Assembly: GCA_964611295.1 (NCBI GenBank)
Contig: CAZSWV010000002.1
Span: 1-64,000 of the forward strand
DNA length: 64,000 nucleotides
Direction: 5' to 3'
Source: B73-G16 sp964611295
Lineage (GTDB): Bacteria > Desulfobacterota > B13-G15
Under the pieces are notes generated by a model. It searched no databases, was not told where the DNA came from, and was given only the letters and a program-made list of their open reading frames with translations. Position numbers and translations under genes: made by a program. Numbering within the stretch: the stretch's first letter is position 1; each line of letters opens with the position of its first letter. Positions 61,369-64,000 of the stretch are shown here, in pieces.

Positions 61369-62472
61369 ATGGAGCCGGTGAGATTATACGAAGAAGCGGA
61401 AGTCCTGCGCGAGCGGTGTAGGTTTAAAGAAGCCCTTGAACTTTACAAGGAGGCCTTAAGTTGCTTAGGACCTGAAGAAGGTTATGGTCGTCTTGAGGTT
61501 CTAAAGAGGATAGGTGACTGTTGTAGGATGCTCGGGTTCTTTGAAGAAGCAAAGAAGGCCTATAAGGAGGCCTTAGAGATAGCCATACAAGGTGGAGAAA
61601 GTGACTTGGAAGTAGCCGATGCTTTGGTTGGATTAGGCCTTGCCCAACGAGGCCTGGGTGAAATAAAAGAAGCTCGACATAATCTATTCAAAGCTTTAGA
61701 ACTTTATCAAGAGTACGACGACCCAGAAGGAGAAGCCTTCTGCCTATGGGCCTTGGGAGGTTTACTCAGGGCAGAGGGAGAACTTTTGAGAGCGAAGGAG
61801 GTCTTTGAAGATGCTGTCTTCCTTTTCGAACAATTAGAGGACGATAAAGGAAAGGCGTATTGTTATTGTGGGCTAGGAGGACTGACTCGTGTTATGGGCA
61901 AATACGATCAATCTTTTTACTATTACAAAAATGCCAATCAATTATTTGAAAAATGTGACGATTTATTTGGTATGGCATATTCGTATTGTGGCATAGGCAA
62001 TGCCTATAGGTTGAAAGAGAAGTATGAAGAAGCCCTTGCATATTTTGACAAAGCCACAACTTTATATAAAGAAATAGGAGATAAAGTATCATTTGCATGG
62101 ACAGTATGGTCAAAAGCAAATACTTATAAAATGTTACTTGCCTTAGAAAGAGGGCAAGAGGAACTAATTAAAGCAGAAGAGCTATTTGAAGAAACCAAAG
62201 ACAGAAGAGGCTTGATATTGTGTAAACTCAATCATGCTGAAATATTAAAGCTTAAAGGGGAAGATAATAAAGCAATAATTTTATGGAGGGAAGCTAAAGA
62301 AATGGTATCAAATTCGCCGTTTAAATTAGAACAATGCCATGTTGAGTTATATCGATATCTCATGGAAAACAATCAAGACGAAGGAGTTTTTTTTGATATA
62401 ATAAAAATGTACAAAAAACTTGGATCTGAGTGGTTGAAGTCAAAGGTTTGGTTTCCCATTAACTTGCCATGA
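61369..62472 (+). CDS. Tetratricopeptide-repeat protein
   Basis: 367 residues from ATG 61369; an ATG at 61276 would add 31 atypical residues. The protein is a run of about seven TPR units (RFKEALELYKEAL, FEEAKKAYKEALEIA, EARHNLFKALELY, KYDQSFYYYKNANQLF, KYEEALAYFDKATTLY). No signal peptide is seen, so it is probably a cytoplasmic scaffold. The last third is very A/T-rich. The phosphodiesterase gene overlaps by 4 bases. Confidence 0.85.
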   Translation: MEPVRLYEEAEVLRERCRFKEALELYKEALSCLGPEEGYGRLEVLKRIGDCCRMLGFFEEAKKAYKEALEIAIQGGESDLEVADALVGLGLAQRGLGEIKEARHNLFKALELYQEYDDPEGEAFCLWALGGLLRAEGELLRAKEVFEDAVFLFEQLEDDKGKAYCYCGLGGLTRVMGKYDQSFYYYKNANQLFEKCDDLFGMAYSYCGIGNAYRLKEKYEEALAYFDKATTLYKEIGDKVSFAWTVWSKANTYKMLLALERGQEELIKAEELFEETKDRRGLILCKLNHAEILKLKGEDNKAIILWREAKEMVSNSPFKLEQCHVELYRYLMENNQDEGVFFDIIKMYKKLGSEWLKSKVWFPINLP

Positions 62473-62972
62473 TTAGGATAGGGGTGATATCAGATACCCA
62501 TTTACAGCGAGTTAATGAGCATTTCAAGAACTTGGTCCAAAAGTATCTCGATGCTTGTGACTATCTGTTTCACGCAGGTGACTTTGTAACTATTGAGGTA
62601 TTAGAATACTTAAAGGATTTCATGAAGGATAATCTCATGGCTGTGTGTGGGAACATGGACAGAGGTGAACTTCAGTCGGTTTTGCCTAGGACGTGCGTAT
62701 GTGAGTTTGAGGGTGTGAAGATAGGATTGGTTCATGGTTGGGGACCGCCTCAAGGGATTGAGGGGCGCCTTTTGGATTTATTTAAAGGGCAAGGGGTTAG
62801 GATCATTGTGTTTGGCCATACGCATGCTCCTGCCAATTTCGAGAAAGAAGGAGTGATGTTCTTTAACCCAGGTAGTCCTACCGATAAGGTTTACGCAAAG
62901 GTGAACACAATCGGCATCCTGAAACTTGAAAAGGGTAAAGTGGAAGGGGAAATCGTGGAGGTAAAGGGGTAG
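62469..62972 (+). CDS. YfcE/MJ0936-type metallophosphodiesterase
   Basis: 167 residues of calcineurin-like fold: GVISDTHLQ, FHAGDF, VCGNMDR, HGW and FGHTHAP, i.e. all metal-binding motifs. The family hydrolyses model phosphodiesters; the physiological substrate is unknown. The last 82 bases are also used, antisense, by the nuclease gene. Confidence 0.93.
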   Translation: MIRIGVISDTHLQRVNEHFKNLVQKYLDACDYLFHAGDFVTIEVLEYLKDFMKDNLMAVCGNMDRGELQSVLPRTCVCEFEGVKIGLVHGWGPPQGIEGRLLDLFKGQGVRIIVFGHTHAPANFEKEGVMFFNPGSPTDKVYAKVNTIGILKLEKGKVEGEIVEVKG

Positions 62973-63496
62973 GTTGTATATCTCCAAAGGCCTTTCTTCT
63001 TCCTCTGTGCCTCAAGATAGGCTTCTGTAAGGGTAATCCTATACTTTTCATTGGGAGGGATAACCAAAAGTAGGGCATATCCCTCTCGCAGTAAGGTCTC
63101 GTTGACCATCCTGCCGTCTGGGAGCCAAGCGTATGCCAATATACGGCCGTATCGGTCCTTCTTTTCCACGTCATACTCCAATTGCAGTCTAGTGCCAGGG
63201 GGTGTTAAGCTCTCCAAAAATTCCTTTGCCTCCTTACCAGCCTTAAGGACTCTTTCGACCGAACCGAAATACTTCAGCTGTAGCTCCACTCGTCGATTTA
63301 AAACCGCCTCAGGGGCATCCACCCCCAAAAGCCTCACCCGAAATCCGTCAGCACAAAGGATAGTGTCACCATCCACTATTTCACTAACCACACAATGCTG
63401 CTTGTGATAACGTTGAAAAATTAGTAGGGCCCCCAATAGGACTCCGAAAAGCAACCACAACCCCTTGGACTTTCGCTTCCTCATTCTAGTTCGCAT
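62891..63496 (-). CDS. Membrane-anchored thermonuclease (SNase family)
   Basis: 201 residues with a basic N-terminus and one hydrophobic helix (WLLFGVLLGALLIF), so exported or anchored. The staphylococcal nuclease domain follows: EIVDGDTILC, FRVRLLGVDAPE, KDRYGRILAYAWLPDG, NETLLREGYA. Catalytic Arg, Asp and Glu equivalents are present. The natural domain ends at GLWRY. The following 28 residues are encoded in DNA that overlaps the convergent phosphodiesterase gene by 82 bases. Confidence 0.88.
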   Translation of the reverse strand: MRTRMRKRKSKGLWLLFGVLLGALLIFQRYHKQHCVVSEIVDGDTILCADGFRVRLLGVDAPEAVLNRRVELQLKYFGSVERVLKAGKEAKEFLESLTPPGTRLQLEYDVEKKDRYGRILAYAWLPDGRMVNETLLREGYALLLVIPPNEKYRITLTEAYLEAQRKKKGLWRYTTYPFTSTISPSTLPFSSFRMPIVFTFA

Positions 63497-63520
63497 AAGA
63501 AATATTATGTAAACTTAATT

Positions 63521-63745
63521 TTAGCGCCTTGCCAAAATTGAAAAGATCACGCTTAACAAAAGGCTTAGCAAAAGGCAAGTCACAATTGGGAAATAAAAGA
63601 AGAAGTTTTCTCTTTTGACAATTATATCACCTGGGAGTTTTCCTATAAAAGGAATCTTAGGCACGAATAAAAAGGCACAACCTACAAGGATTAAGATCGT
63701 TCCTAATATTAGGAAGAGTTTGCCTATTTCACCTATCGCACCCAT
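63521..63745 (-). CDS. DUF2905 small membrane protein
   Basis: 74 residues from the ATG at 63745 (preceded by GGAGGTGA); a longer frame upstream is not needed. Two membrane helices with the family motif IPFIGKLPGDIIVKRENFFF and FYFPIVTC. Function unknown. Confidence 0.9.
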   Translation of the reverse strand: MGAIGEIGKLFLILGTILILVGCAFLFVPKIPFIGKLPGDIIVKRENFFFYFPIVTCLLLSLLLSVIFSILARR

Positions 63746-63750
63746 TTTTC

Positions 63751-64000
63751 TCACCTCCAGCTTCTCAGTTGTTTCCAAAACCTTTCTTTTTCACTGAAAA
63801 TACAACCACAGTAAGGTTGTCTATATAGACCAAGGCGTTTTGATTCCTCTATGCCTTCCTTCCAGCCTATCCTAAAATCCCTTTCTAAAAAGGGCACTTT
63901 ATAAACCTCAGCCATTTTCCTACCCACTTCGATTATCTTCTCGTATTTTTGGTACTTACTGTAAAGCAACGTTGTAGTAAATGCGTCGAATCCCTTCCTT
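63751..64000 (-). CDS. queH: Epoxyqueuosine reductase QueH, 5' end outside the window
   Basis: QueH reduces epoxyqueuosine to queuosine in tRNA. Only the C-terminal 82 residues are visible; the frame is open to the window edge. FDAFTTTLLYSKYQK, ERDFRIGWKEG and the cysteine pair in LYRQPYCGCIFSE match the QueH C-terminus. The DUF2905 start lies only 6 bases beyond its stop, so the two are probably cotranscribed. Confidence 0.85.
   Translation of the reverse strand, partial: RKGFDAFTTTLLYSKYQKYEKIIEVGRKMAEVYKVPFLERDFRIGWKEGIEESKRLGLYRQPYCGCIFSEKERFWKQLRSWR

Overview
The window looks like part of the chromosome of a thermophilic, anaerobic, Gram-negative bacterium. Coding sequence is dense, with many 1-30 base overlaps. 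AGG/AGA and ATA codons are frequent, and proteins are rich in Lys/Glu/Ile/Val. There is a TonB-dependent receptor, a split (archaeal-type) glutamate synthase, an NrpR-type repressor and a 2-hydroxyacyl-CoA dehydratase activator. I cannot name the genus from the sequence; a deep-branching Thermosulfidibacter- or Thermodesulfobacteria-like lineage would fit, but that is inference.

Layout. 1-2019: end of a type III-A CRISPR operon (csm4 truncated by the window edge, csm5), with no array in view. 2106-6963: carA-carB-corrinoid adenosyltransferase. 6960-10005: nicotinamidase, MFS exporter, XdhC. 9986-16159 (minus): leuA-leuC-HAD-lysA-dapF-dapB, a leucine/lysine/diaminopimelate block. 16224-16949: rsmE copy 1. 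16960-29481: a nitrogen-assimilation island with three-piece glutamate synthase, amt, glnB, a class I amidotransferase, nadE, glnA, an OmpR-family regulator with a degenerate receiver, NrpR and a second glutamate-synthase-like FMN protein, closed by a strong terminator. 29504-35297: recG, enoyl-CoA hydratase, dehydratase activator, ftsY, smpB, tmRNA. 35298-36690: decayed zone with an mscL remnant and a frameshifted DUF1003 gene. 36691-38801: divergent sliding-clamp-like protein and an AmmeMemoRadiSam enzyme. 38798-43370: cobalamin-riboswitch operon with btuB, two PP-loop ATPases and btuF. 43390-54665: small zinc-ribbon gene, then a long minus-strand housekeeping block (secG-tpiA-pgk-gap-rpoZ-gmk-yicC-DUF4416-tlyA-dxs-ispA-xseB-xseA, in reverse order of transcription). 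54767-64000: etfBA, sirtuin, tRNA-Lys, rsmE copy 2, hydrolases, GmhB-Trm112 fusion, ADP-ribosylglycohydrolase, TPR protein, phosphodiesterase, nuclease, partial queH.

The most interesting system is the nitrogen island. Two nearly identical palindromes (18 of 21 positions) sit just downstream of good promoters for glutamate synthase (16960-17019) and for nrpR itself (26754-26815), which predicts NrpR autoregulation. A different element, two TGTAACA copies 11 bp apart, lies upstream of both amt (20400-20417) and glnA (24631-24648). The gene after glnA encodes an OmpR-type regulator that lacks the phosphoacceptor Asp, reminiscent of the orphan GlnR of Actinobacteria. PII (GlnB) lacks both T-loop tyrosines. 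Together these suggest a nitrogen circuit that works without NtrC, sigma-54 or uridylylation. It would combine an archaeal-type effector-responsive repressor with a phosphorylation-independent OmpR-type regulator.

Other points of note are two PP-loop ATPases inside a B12 uptake operon, a divergent beta-clamp paralogue, two different RsmE proteins, two genes broken in G-runs, and candidate leaderless promoters.
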